This document shows positions 9,238 to 17,024 of a stretch of 60,462 bases of DNA, one piece after another. Under the pieces are notes generated by a model. It was not told the origin of the DNA. It made no database searches and was given only the letters and a program-made list of their open reading frames with translations. The stretch comes from Rhodocyclales bacterium. GTDB taxonomy: Bacteria > Pseudomonadota > Gammaproteobacteria > Burkholderiales > Rhodocyclaceae. Each line of letters begins with the position of its first letter. Position 1 is the first letter of the stretch. Location of the stretch: assembly GCA_028292485.1 (NCBI GenBank), contig JAQGMG010000033.1, positions 1-60,462 of the forward strand. The letters run 5' to 3'. A program made the translations under genes and the position numbers.

Positions 9238-9762
9238 ATGGCGGTTTACGTTCTGGATGAAAGGGTGCCAGTACTCGGCGAAAACGCATGGGTGGCCGAA
9301 AGTGCGACAGTGCTGGGCACAGTGCGGCTTGGCCGCAATGTGAGCGTATGGTTCAACGCTGTTTTACGCGGCGACAACGACCCGATCATTATCGGTGACG
9401 GCTCGAACGTTCAGGATGGGGCGATCTTGCATACCGATGATGGCGTTCCTCTGACCGTCGGCGAGAACGTCACGATCGGACATATGGCGATGCTGCATGG
9501 CTGCACGGTGGGCGACGGGTCACTCATAGGCGTCAACGCCGTGATATTGAATGGCGCGGTGATTGGCAAGAGCTGCCTGATTGGCGCGAACTGTCTGATT
9601 CCCGAGAACAAGGTTATCCCGGATCGCTCCCTCGTCGTCGGTACGCCCGGCCGCATCATCCGCCAGCTTACGGACGAAGAAGTTGCCGGTATGCAGGCGA
9701 ATGCCGAGGTGTATGTGCAGAATGCTGCACGATTCCGCCAAGGATTGAAGCGGATTGCCTGA
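9238..9762 (+). CDS. Gamma-class carbonic anhydrase family protein
   Basis: 174 residues forming a left-handed beta-helix of hexapeptide repeats. The family motifs are all visible: [26 protein letters not shown], the metal histidine set in [13 protein letters not shown] (residues about 66-94), and the C-terminal helix after [16 protein letters not shown]. Members of the YrdA/CaiE/PaaY group bind zinc in trimers and act as carbonic anhydrases or thioesterase-like enzymes; the physiological substrate here cannot be told. It lies 12 nt upstream of dtd and probably shares its transcript. The AAGG before the ATG is a modest ribosome binding site. Confidence 0.88.
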   Translation: MAVYVLDERVPVLGENAWVAESATVLGTVRLGRNVSVWFNAVLRGDNDPIIIGDGSNVQDGAILHTDDGVPLTVGENVTIGHMAMLHGCTVGDGSLIGVNAVILNGAVIGKSCLIGANCLIPENKVIPDRSLVVGTPGRIIRQLTDEEVAGMQANAEVYVQNAARFRQGLKRIA

Positions 9763-9774
9763 GGCGCTTAGTCA

Positions 9775-10212
9775 ATGATCGCCCTTATCCAGCGTGTCAG
9801 TGAAGCAGCCGTGCGCGTTGATGGCGAGGCCATCGGCGCAATCGGGACGGGACTTCTGGCCTTTGTCGCAATTCAGCCCCAAGACACACAAGCCCACGCC
9901 GCCCGGCTTCTTGAGAAAGTGTTGAACTACCGCGTATTTCCCGACGATGCCGATCGCATGAATCGCTCCCTGCGCGATATCGAAGGCGGGCTGGTGCTTG
10001 TCCCGCAATTTACACTTGCGGCGGACACCGGCAAAGGCACTCGCCCCAGTTTCACCTCTGCTGCGCCGCCAGAGTTCGCCGCACAATGTTTTGCGCATCT
10101 TGTGGAGATTGCCTGCGCAGCGCATGGGAACGTGGCCGCAGGACGCTTCGGCGCCGACATGAAGGTCAGCCTCATTAATGACGGGCCGGTCACATTCTGG
10201 CTGGAGGTGTGA
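9775..10212 (+). CDS. dtd: D-aminoacyl-tRNA deacylase
   Basis: 145 residues, full length for the family. It hydrolyses D-amino acids from mischarged tRNA and so keeps them out of protein. The two family motifs are present: LVPQFTLAADT (SQFTL-type, with the Ser replaced by Pro as in many betaproteobacteria) and the C-terminal NDGPVTFWLEV, which carries the Gly-cisPro chirality gate. It acts in the cytoplasm as a dimer. Its stop overlaps the start of the next gene by one base, so the NlpC/P60 lipoprotein is probably co-translated. Confidence 0.95.
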   Translation: MIALIQRVSEAAVRVDGEAIGAIGTGLLAFVAIQPQDTQAHAARLLEKVLNYRVFPDDADRMNRSLRDIEGGLVLVPQFTLAADTGKGTRPSFTSAAPPEFAAQCFAHLVEIACAAHGNVAAGRFGADMKVSLINDGPVTFWLEV

Positions 10213-10733
10213 TGCGTCGTACGGTGATTCATCGATGCCAGCTTGCTGGTTTTGCGGTGATTCTCGTTGCGTGCGGGACTACGCCGCCTGCTACAAATCC
10301 TGCGCCAACGCGTCCTGCACGGCAGCCCTCCTCGCCGACATTCCACTTGAGCTCACCCGAGCATGCCAATGAGATTGTCATTTTCTCGCTGGGCCTTCTC
10401 GACACCGGTTATCGCTTTGGTGGAAGCAATCCGGAGGCTGGGCTGGATTGCAGCGGGATGGTCAGCTATGTGGTCGAGCAGGTTGCCGGTAAACGTTTGC
10501 CGCATAACGCTGCGCAGATTGCAGCACTCACGCGTACGATAGGCCGCGACGCGTTGAAGCCTGCCGACTTGGTATTTTTCAATACCAACGGTCAGACTTA
10601 CTCGCACATGGGAATTTATCTCGGCGACGGGCGCTTCGTGCATGCGCCTTCGAGCAAGGGCAGCGTGAGGATAGAACGCCTGGACAGCGCCTATTTTGCG
10701 AGCCGTTTCAGCGGCGCACGCAGTCTTTTCTGA
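10212..10733 (+). CDS. NlpC/P60 family lipoprotein (C40 peptidase)
   Basis: 173 residues. The start is the ATG at 10212, preceded by GGAGG and overlapping the dtd stop. A lipoprotein signal ends in LVAC at about residue 20. The NlpC/P60 domain follows with the catalytic Cys in GLDCSGMVSYV, His in SHMGIYLGDG and the third polar residue in RFVHAPSSKGSV. These enzymes cleave peptide stems of peptidoglycan, here most likely as an outer-membrane-anchored periplasmic hydrolase of the Spr/MepS type. The domain is complete; substrate bond is inferred from the family. Confidence 0.9.
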   Translation: MRRTVIHRCQLAGFAVILVACGTTPPATNPAPTRPARQPSSPTFHLSSPEHANEIVIFSLGLLDTGYRFGGSNPEAGLDCSGMVSYVVEQVAGKRLPHNAAQIAALTRTIGRDALKPADLVFFNTNGQTYSHMGIYLGDGRFVHAPSSKGSVRIERLDSAYFASRFSGARSLF

Positions 10734-10759
10734 ATGACATTGTCCTGAAGAATGAAAAA

Positions 10760-11287
10760 CTATCGGCCAATGAACCCACGCAAGTCGGCAAGAACTTGCG
10801 ATGCATGGGTGTCGGGATCAACATCGAGATAGACCTTGCGCACAATGCCCTTTGGATCGATCAGAAAGGTCTGGCGCTTGGCAAATTTCATGATCTTCCA
10901 GTCAGATAGCGAACCGTAACGCGCTGCGACAGCACCGCCTGTGTCAGCAAGCAAGGGAAAAGGCAGCTTGTGCTTTTCTGCAAATGCGCTGTGAGATGAA
11001 GCATCGTCAATACTCACGCCAACGACTTGAGCCCGGAGGGAACCGATCAGGGCTTGCCCGTCGCGGAAGCTGCATGCCTCCGTGGTGCAGCCGGGTGTGT
11101 CGTCTTTGGGATAGAAATAAAGCACCAGCCATTTACCGCGGAAATCGGTCAGTTTACGCAGCGCGCCTTGCTGGTCATGCAGGCTGAAGTCTGGAGCTTG
11201 TGTCCCCACTATCGGCGTCTGAGCCTGCGCCGTCAGTGCGAATGCGGCAATGAAAACCCTGGTTATCCAGCTGCAGAATCGCGGCAT
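10760..11287 (-). CDS. bcp: Periplasmic peroxiredoxin, Bcp/PrxQ type
   Basis: 175 residues. AAGGAG 8 nt upstream fixes the ATG at 11287, giving an N-terminal Sec signal (FIAAFALTAQAQ), so the protein should be exported, unlike cytoplasmic Bcp. The peroxidatic cysteine is in TPGCTTEACSFRD, with the resolving cysteine five residues later, the atypical two-cysteine PrxQ pattern. It reduces hydroperoxides with thioredoxin-like donors. It is convergent with the upstream lipoprotein gene and divergent from rluA. Confidence 0.9.
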   Translation of the reverse strand: MPRFCSWITRVFIAAFALTAQAQTPIVGTQAPDFSLHDQQGALRKLTDFRGKWLVLYFYPKDDTPGCTTEACSFRDGQALIGSLRAQVVGVSIDDASSHSAFAEKHKLPFPLLADTGGAVAARYGSLSDWKIMKFAKRQTFLIDPKGIVRKVYLDVDPDTHASQVLADLRGFIGR

Positions 11288-11496
11288 GACTTTCTCCTTG
11301 CCAATCACGATAAAGCCCGCAAGCGCGAGCAAGATGCTCCCCCGGAACCCACAACCCTACTCTATTCGTTACGCGTTTGCACTCATTCCAGATGCTGTGC
11401 GATGTGGTCAGTCAAGCCGACACAGATGCTCGCACACTGGCCCCTCCAAGGCAGCGTAAGATCGCCAACCTGCGTCAGCCACTTTTGCAACATACG

Positions 11497-12153
11497 ATGC
11501 CTGCGTACAGCCCTCCTCCTCACGACGGCCTCGATCTTGTCCACCACGACGATGCCGTTATTGTCGTCAACAAACCCAGCGGTCTGCTTTCCGTACCGGG
11601 GCGCGGCGATGACAAACAGGATTGCATGGCGTCGCGCGTGCAAGCCGAGTTCGCGGATGCCTTGATCGTGCATCGCCTCGACATGGAAACATCGGGGCTG
11701 TTGATCTTCGCTCGCGGTCAGGCAGCACATCGCGCGCTGAGCTACTCTTTTCAGAGTCGCAGAGTCGCAAAACGTTACATCGCCATCGTCGATGGCCGTG
11801 TGCTGGCGCCGCACGGTGAGATTGATCTTCCCCTGATCTGCGACTGGCCGAATCGCCCGCTGCAAAAAGTCGATCACGAGATCGGCAAGCCCTCCGTCAC
11901 GCGCTATGCGGTATTGAGCCACGATCCAGCAGCCAACACCACGCGGGTCGAATTGGAGCCCATCACAGGACGGTCACATCAGCTTCGCGTACACATGCTG
12001 TCGCTCGGCCATCCCATTCTCGGCGACCTTCTCTATGCGAGCGAACGTGTGCAGAATAAAGCACCACGCCTGCTGCTTCATGCGTGCGCCCTGAGCGTCC
12101 CCCACCCATTGAGTGGGCAAGCGCTGTTGGTAACGAGCACGCCGGCATTCTGA
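11497..12153 (+). CDS. rluA: Dual-specificity 23S rRNA/tRNA pseudouridine synthase
   Basis: 218 residues from the ATG at 11497; the open frame extends upstream but those residues are not part of the family. RluA-type signatures are strong: VVNKPSGLLSVPGR, the catalytic Asp in VHRLDMETSGLLIFA, LPLICDWPNRPLQKV, and ITGRSHQLRVHMLSLGHPI. E. coli RluA makes pseudouridine at 746 of 23S rRNA and 32 of several tRNAs and is 219 residues, the same length. It has no S4 domain, as expected for this subgroup. The 209-bp gap to the divergent bcp gene holds its promoter, which I cannot place. Confidence 0.92.
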   Translation: MPAYSPPPHDGLDLVHHDDAVIVVNKPSGLLSVPGRGDDKQDCMASRVQAEFADALIVHRLDMETSGLLIFARGQAAHRALSYSFQSRRVAKRYIAIVDGRVLAPHGEIDLPLICDWPNRPLQKVDHEIGKPSVTRYAVLSHDPAANTTRVELEPITGRSHQLRVHMLSLGHPILGDLLYASERVQNKAPRLLLHACALSVPHPLSGQALLVTSTPAF

Positions 12154-12264
12154 AAAACTTGCCGATGCCAACCGTGCCGTTGGAGACGGAGTACTATCTT
12201 CTGCCGTGCGGCAGCATTCAAACGAACAACGCGATTCGTCGTGGCCTTTGCAGCTATCCGACAT

Positions 12265-12305
12265 ACCTCGCTCAACCAGACTTCGTTCAACCAGACCTCG
12301 TTCAC
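12265..12305 (+). repeat. 15-bp tandem repeat, about 2.7 copies
   Basis: Three units of 15 bp (consensus ACCTCGTTCAACCAG) follow one another with one to three mismatches, the last unit partial. They lie 20-60 nt upstream of the DUF1993 start, in its leader. The unit is a multiple of three but falls outside the likely coding frame. Confidence 0.7.
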
Positions 12306-12324
12306 ATTTCACTCAAGGAAAATC

Positions 12325-12834
12325 ATGAGCCTTTCCATGTATCAAGCCTTCGTTCCCGGCGCAGTCCGCGGACTGGAAAACTGTATTGAGGTCCTGAACA
12401 AAACCTCTGCTCATGCCGAGGCAAAGAAGATTGAGCCATCGGTGTTCATCAATGCGCGGCTGGCACCCGACATGTTCCCGTTGTCACGCCAGATCCAGAT
12501 CCTCAGCGACACCGTCAAGGGTGGCGTTGCGCGATTAGCCGGCGAAGAGCCGCCAAAGTATGAGGACTTCGAAACCACCTTTCCCGAATTGGTCGGCCGC
12601 TTGCGCAAGACTATCGACTACCTGCAGTCCTTCAAGAGCGCACAGCTCGATGGCAGTGAAGCGCGCCCGATCACGATCAAGATGCGCTCGGGCGAACTCA
12701 ACTTCACCGGGCAGGATTACCTGCTGGGTTTCGTGCTGCCCAATATGTACTTCCACATCACTACGACCTACGCCATTGCGCGACACAATGGCGTCGAACT
12801 CGGCAAGAGAGACTTCCTGGGCAAGATGGGCTGA
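12325..12834 (+). CDS. DUF1993 family protein
   Basis: 169 residues, starting MSLSMYQAFVPGAVRGL. An AAGGA about 7 nt upstream supports the ATG at 12325 over a longer frame from 12241. Family features are the internal ARLAPDMFPLSRQIQI and the C-terminal PNMYFHITTTYAIARHNGV. DUF1993 proteins have a DinB-like four-helix bundle; the histidine in FHITT fits a metal site, but no function is established. It lies 34 bp upstream of ldhA on the same strand. Confidence 0.85.
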   Translation: MSLSMYQAFVPGAVRGLENCIEVLNKTSAHAEAKKIEPSVFINARLAPDMFPLSRQIQILSDTVKGGVARLAGEEPPKYEDFETTFPELVGRLRKTIDYLQSFKSAQLDGSEARPITIKMRSGELNFTGQDYLLGFVLPNMYFHITTTYAIARHNGVELGKRDFLGKMG

Positions 12835-12868
12835 TCCGCTGGTGCTGGCGACCTCATTCGGGACATCC

Positions 12869-13864
12869 ATGCGCATCGCGGTTTTCGACACACACTCCTA
12901 CGACGAGCAGGCGCTTACCGAGGCCAACCTCGGGCGTAACCATGTGCTGGAGTTTTTCGAAGAGCGTTTGCACGACAAGACAGTTGAACTGGCACAGGGA
13001 TTCGATGTCGTCTGTCCATTCGTAAACTGCCGCCTGACAGCGCCCGTGCTGCAACGGCTCGGGCAAATCGGCATCAAGCTGATTGTGCTGCGGGCGGCGG
13101 GCTTCAATGGCATCGACATTGCCGCAGCGCAGGCGCTCGGCATCTGTGTTGCGCGCGTGCCCGCGTACTCGCCCGAGGCCGTGGCGGAACACTGCTTTGC
13201 GCTGTTACTGACGCTCGTACGAAAAACCCATCGCGCATACAACCGGGTACGTGAGCAAAATTTCTCGCTCGATGGCTTGGAAGGTTTCAATCTTCATGGC
13301 AAGACCTTTGGCGCGCTCGGCGCCGGCCGCATCGGTCAGTGCGCCATGCGTATCGCTCGTGGTTTCGGCTGCAAGTTGATCGCCTACGACCCGTATGAAA
13401 ACCCGCAGCTAGCGGCAGATACGGGTTTTGACTATGTTAGTCTGGAAGAGCTGCTTCTCAATGCCGACATCATTTCCCTGCACCTTCCCCTGACCGAACA
13501 GAGTCATCACATCATCAACGCTGATGCGATTGCCCAAATGCGACGAGGTGTCGTCATTATCAATACCAGCCGCGGTGCGCTAGTCGACACGCACGCGGTT
13601 ATCGATGCGCTCAAGAGCGGCAAGGTTGGCGGCGTCGGGCTGGACGTGTATGAGATGGAAGAAGGCGTGTTCTTTCACGACCTGTCGAACGGACTGCTTC
13701 AGGACGACATGCTTGCGCGACTGATGATCTTTCCCAACGTACTGATCACTTCGCACCAGGGCTTTCTCACCCGCGAAGCACTCCACGCCATTGCCGAGAC
13801 AACCCTTGGAAATGCCGATGCGTTTGCACGCGATGAGACGCTGGTCAACCAGGTCAAATTCTAG
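12869..13864 (+). CDS. ldhA: D-lactate dehydrogenase (2-hydroxyacid dehydrogenase)
   Basis: 331 residues from the ATG at 12869 (the frame is open further upstream but overlaps the preceding gene). MRIAVFDTHSYD and the LRAAGFNGIDI block match fermentative NAD-dependent LdhA. The Rossmann motif is GALGAGRIGQ; catalytic Arg lies in NTSRGALVDT, Glu in YEMEEGVFF and His in ITSHQGFLTREAL. It reduces pyruvate to D-lactate in the cytoplasm. The usual family motif GTGKIG reads GAGRIG here, a conservative change. LdhA is the best assignment; a related 2-ketoacid reductase is possible. Confidence 0.88.
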   Translation: MRIAVFDTHSYDEQALTEANLGRNHVLEFFEERLHDKTVELAQGFDVVCPFVNCRLTAPVLQRLGQIGIKLIVLRAAGFNGIDIAAAQALGICVARVPAYSPEAVAEHCFALLLTLVRKTHRAYNRVREQNFSLDGLEGFNLHGKTFGALGAGRIGQCAMRIARGFGCKLIAYDPYENPQLAADTGFDYVSLEELLLNADIISLHLPLTEQSHHIINADAIAQMRRGVVIINTSRGALVDTHAVIDALKSGKVGGVGLDVYEMEEGVFFHDLSNGLLQDDMLARLMIFPNVLITSHQGFLTREALHAIAETTLGNADAFARDETLVNQVKF

Positions 13865-13912
13865 AAACCTGCGCCGCCGCAGCTCGGCCTCTGCGGCAGC
13901 ACTCGAGCCCGT

Positions 13913-14134
13913 TCAACCCTTTTTGTAGACAACTTTCTTCGCGCCGCCCTCGCAACTACCGATGACCTTCTGATCCTTCACGTCAGCACTTGTCACCACA
14001 TCCAGCGCATAGCTCGCGACGCCATGCCCCTTGATTTTTGCCTCGATCTCGCCCTTCAGCTCATCGCAGGATTTGGCCGCAAACGCTGGCGAGATCATGG
14101 CAGCAAGGCTGAACGCAACAAATGTCTTGATCAT
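13913..14134 (-). CDS. DUF1161 family small periplasmic protein
   Basis: 73 residues. A GGGAG 7-8 nt upstream supports the ATG at 14134. The Sec signal ends near FAAKSC; the mature part SCDELKGEIEAKIKGHGV and GSCEGGAKKVVYKK match the DUF1161 family, with two cysteines likely forming a disulfide in the periplasm. Function unknown. It is convergent with ldhA and divergent from the MazG-like gene. Confidence 0.85.
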   Translation of the reverse strand: MIKTFVAFSLAAMISPAFAAKSCDELKGEIEAKIKGHGVASYALDVVTSADVKDQKVIGSCEGGAKKVVYKKG

Positions 14135-14301
14135 CAAAAACTCCCTGTCAGTTGAGGTGGTCATGCGGCACCAGGTCGATTCACCCGCGCCGCAGATGAG
14201 CTTATATGCTGCTCGGGCAGGCGAATCCACAGGACAAACGGGTATTCGCTCGAACTGGCAACTTTATACGACAATTACGCAACACTGGCCCCGGTGATCT
14301 C

Positions 14302-14631
14302 ATGAACAAACTGATCGACACGACAAATCTTGAAAGCGTCCTGCATGAATTCGCCCGGCAGCGCGACTGGGAACCGTTCCACACCGCACGCAACCTGATC
14401 CTCGCGCTGACCGGCGAAGTCGGCGAGCTGGCAGAGATTTTCCAATGGATGACGGATGGGCAAGCCGCTGAAATCATGCAGACGGCACAGGCCGAGCACG
14501 TCAAACAGGAAGTCGCTGACGTGCTGCTCTACCTGATGCGGTTGGCGATGGTCCTGAAGATTGACGTAGATGAAGCAGTACGGAACAAGATTGCGCTAAA
14601 TGCAGTGAAGTATCCTGCGCTCAAAGCGTAG
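14302..14631 (+). CDS. MazG-like nucleotide pyrophosphohydrolase (RS21-C6/dCTPase type)
   Basis: 109 residues. The all-alpha NTP-PPase fold is shown by the metal motif LTGEVGELAEIFQW (ExxE) followed by EVADVLLYLMRLA (ExxD). This is the compact single-domain type that cleaves dCTP or modified nucleotides to the monophosphate and PPi, serving as nucleotide-pool clean-up. The ATG at 14302 lacks a strong ribosome binding site, but family start and length agree with it. About 110 bp separate it from the next gene. Confidence 0.88.
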   Translation: MNKLIDTTNLESVLHEFARQRDWEPFHTARNLILALTGEVGELAEIFQWMTDGQAAEIMQTAQAEHVKQEVADVLLYLMRLAMVLKIDVDEAVRNKIALNAVKYPALKA

Positions 14632-14741
14632 AACTGACACAAGAGAAAACCTAGTCTCATGCACAGCGCACCAACCGCGATGAAACTGTTGCTCCCATCC
14701 GTCTGTCGCAGGCGAAAATTCAATTCGCAAGTCTGGCCACA

Positions 14742-17000
14742 ATGCTGAAAGCAATTGTCAATCTTCTAAAACAAATAAAACTGAGTGATAAGGAGCAAGG
14801 AACGCAGAGTCTCCTCTCCTCAAGCCAGCTACCGCAGGCTGAGCTCAATGAGCTCATCATGCTCTTCAAGACGGGGCTACACGCGAAGCTGGAATTGCAA
14901 GCACTCTTTCTTGCTGAGCGGTATCCAGACTGCGGGCTGGTTTGGAAAGTATTAGGAATATCCCTTCAATTACAAGGTAAAGATGCCCTGCCCGCCCTTA
15001 TCAAGGCACAGAGACTTTTACCTGAGGATGCGGAGGCGCATTACAACCTAGCCGTTGCGCTTTCCGCGCAACCTCAGGATGCAATCGCAAACTACCTTCG
15101 CGCACTACAGATCAATCCTGAATATCCAGAAGCACATTACAACCTGGGCAATATCCTCAATGAACTCGGACGGTTTGATGACGCAATAGTCCATTACCGT
15201 CGCGCGCTGGAACTTAAGCCGAATTTTGCCGAGGCATACTGCAATCTGGGTCTCGTGTTAGCGGCCACCGGACAGTTTGACGACGCAGCAACGCACTATC
15301 GCCGTGCTCTCGCGCTAAAACCGGATTTCGCAGAGGCGCATTGCAATCTTGGGGCTGCCTTGACAGAGCGAGGACGATTGGATGAAGCCGCAACCAGCTA
15401 TGACCATGCATTGCAAATCAATCCGCTGAATGCAAAGGCATACGCGGGTCTAGCCGTTGTATTGAAGCTTCTTGGACGCGTTGATAGAGCAGTGGTCAGT
15501 TACCACCGTGCGCTAGAGATTGAACCTGATAATGCCGAAACACTCTATAACCTTGGCATTGCGTTGGCATACATCGGGCAACTTGACAGCGCCGTTGCTA
15601 GTTACATCCGCGCAATCGAGATCGACCCCACTCATGCCAATGCTCACAATAATTTGAGTCTTGCACTGATGGATCTCGGGCAGCTTGACAACGCTTTAGC
15701 GAGTTGCCGTCGCGCGCTGGAAATCAAACCCGATTTGGCCAATGCACACAGCAATCTGTTGCTCATCCACAACTACCTGCCCGACCAGACTCCTACATTA
15801 CAGTTCGAGGAGGCTCAGCGTTTCGAAGGGCTGACCGTACAACATGCGTCTCCTTATACCGAATGGCATAACACGCCCGAGCCTGGCCGATGCTTGCGCG
15901 TAGGGATCGTGTCAGCAGACCTGCGCGCTCACCCTGTCGGTTATTTTATTGATGATGTGATAGCGGCATTGGTATCAAAAGCCACCAATCGCATCGAAAT
16001 TCATGGCTACTCCAATCATCTTTATGCCGATGCTGTAACTGAAAGAATAAAAGCTAGTTGCCACAGCTGGCATTCGGTAGCGGGACTTACCGACGAACGC
16101 CTTTCCCGTCTGATTCATGACAGTGGTATTGATATACTGATTGATCTTGCAGGACATACTGCCGGAAATCGGCTACCAATTTTTGCGTGGAAACCTGCTC
16201 CTGTGCAAGCAACCTGGCTGGGCTATCTTGCAACGACCGGCATGAAAAGCATGGACTTTCTGATTGCCGATTCGTGGGTATTGCCCAAAACAGAAGAAAT
16301 TTATTTCACCGAAAAAATATTGCGCCTTCCCGAGTCATATATTTGCTTTACATCGCCAAACGTTGAGGTTCCGGTTTCTCCGCTGCCGGCGTCCACAAAT
16401 GAATTTGTAACGTTCGGGTCTTTCAACAATCTAACCAAAATGAATGACGCGGTCGTAGCTCTTTGGGCCGAAGTACTTACTGCCGCTCAAGGTAGCCGTC
16501 TGCTTCTCAAGACTTATCAACTGCGTGAGGCGTCTGTCCGACAAAACACCATAGCAAGATTCGCGGCTCAAGGTATAGATTCTAGCCGACTGATTCTAGA
16601 GGGACCAGTGTCGAGCCGCGCTGAGCACCTCGCCACGTATGCCCGGATGGACATTGCGTTAGATCCTTTCCCCTATCCAGGGATCACGACGAGCGTTGAG
16701 GCGTTGTGGATGGGAGTGCCGTTCTTGACGCTAGCCGGAGAGCGATTTGCTTCTCGACAAGGGATTGGAATACTGATGAACGCGGGACTTGCAGAATGGA
16801 TCGCAGACAGCCCCAGCGACTACGTCGCCAAGGCAATATCATATTCAGGCGATTTACAACGGCTGGCGGCGCTGCGTAAGCAACTACGAAACCAACTCGC
16901 GAGTTCGCCTCTCTTTGACTCTCCACGCTTTGCATGTCACTTGGAAGCAGGTCTGCGTGACATGTGGACGAATTGGTGCAATCAACAGACTGAGCGTTAG
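14742..17000 (+). CDS. TPR protein with SPINDLY-type O-GlcNAc transferase domain (GT41)
   Basis: 752 residues. TPRs span about residues 65-345 (units such as AEAHYNLGNILNELGRFDDA). The GT41 catalytic part starts at about residue 384, LRVGIVSADLRAHPVGYFID, followed by DILIDLAGHTAGNRLP, APVQATWLGYLATTGM, FGSFNNLTKMNDAVVALW and the donor-binding LTLAGERFASRQGIGIL. Bacterial SPINDLY-like enzymes glycosylate proteins in the cytoplasm, in several cases flagellin; a flagellin gene starts at 60201 but is far away, so the acceptor is open. It ends 24 bp before the convergent purL stop. Confidence 0.88.
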   Translation: MLKAIVNLLKQIKLSDKEQGTQSLLSSSQLPQAELNELIMLFKTGLHAKLELQALFLAERYPDCGLVWKVLGISLQLQGKDALPALIKAQRLLPEDAEAHYNLAVALSAQPQDAIANYLRALQINPEYPEAHYNLGNILNELGRFDDAIVHYRRALELKPNFAEAYCNLGLVLAATGQFDDAATHYRRALALKPDFAEAHCNLGAALTERGRLDEAATSYDHALQINPLNAKAYAGLAVVLKLLGRVDRAVVSYHRALEIEPDNAETLYNLGIALAYIGQLDSAVASYIRAIEIDPTHANAHNNLSLALMDLGQLDNALASCRRALEIKPDLANAHSNLLLIHNYLPDQTPTLQFEEAQRFEGLTVQHASPYTEWHNTPEPGRCLRVGIVSADLRAHPVGYFIDDVIAALVSKATNRIEIHGYSNHLYADAVTERIKASCHSWHSVAGLTDERLSRLIHDSGIDILIDLAGHTAGNRLPIFAWKPAPVQATWLGYLATTGMKSMDFLIADSWVLPKTEEIYFTEKILRLPESYICFTSPNVEVPVSPLPASTNEFVTFGSFNNLTKMNDAVVALWAEVLTAAQGSRLLLKTYQLREASVRQNTIARFAAQGIDSSRLILEGPVSSRAEHLATYARMDIALDPFPYPGITTSVEALWMGVPFLTLAGERFASRQGIGILMNAGLAEWIADSPSDYVAKAISYSGDLQRLAALRKQLRNQLASSPLFDSPRFACHLEAGLRDMWTNWCNQQTER

Positions 17001-17024
17001 CCATTAGAGCGGCTATTATTTGCT

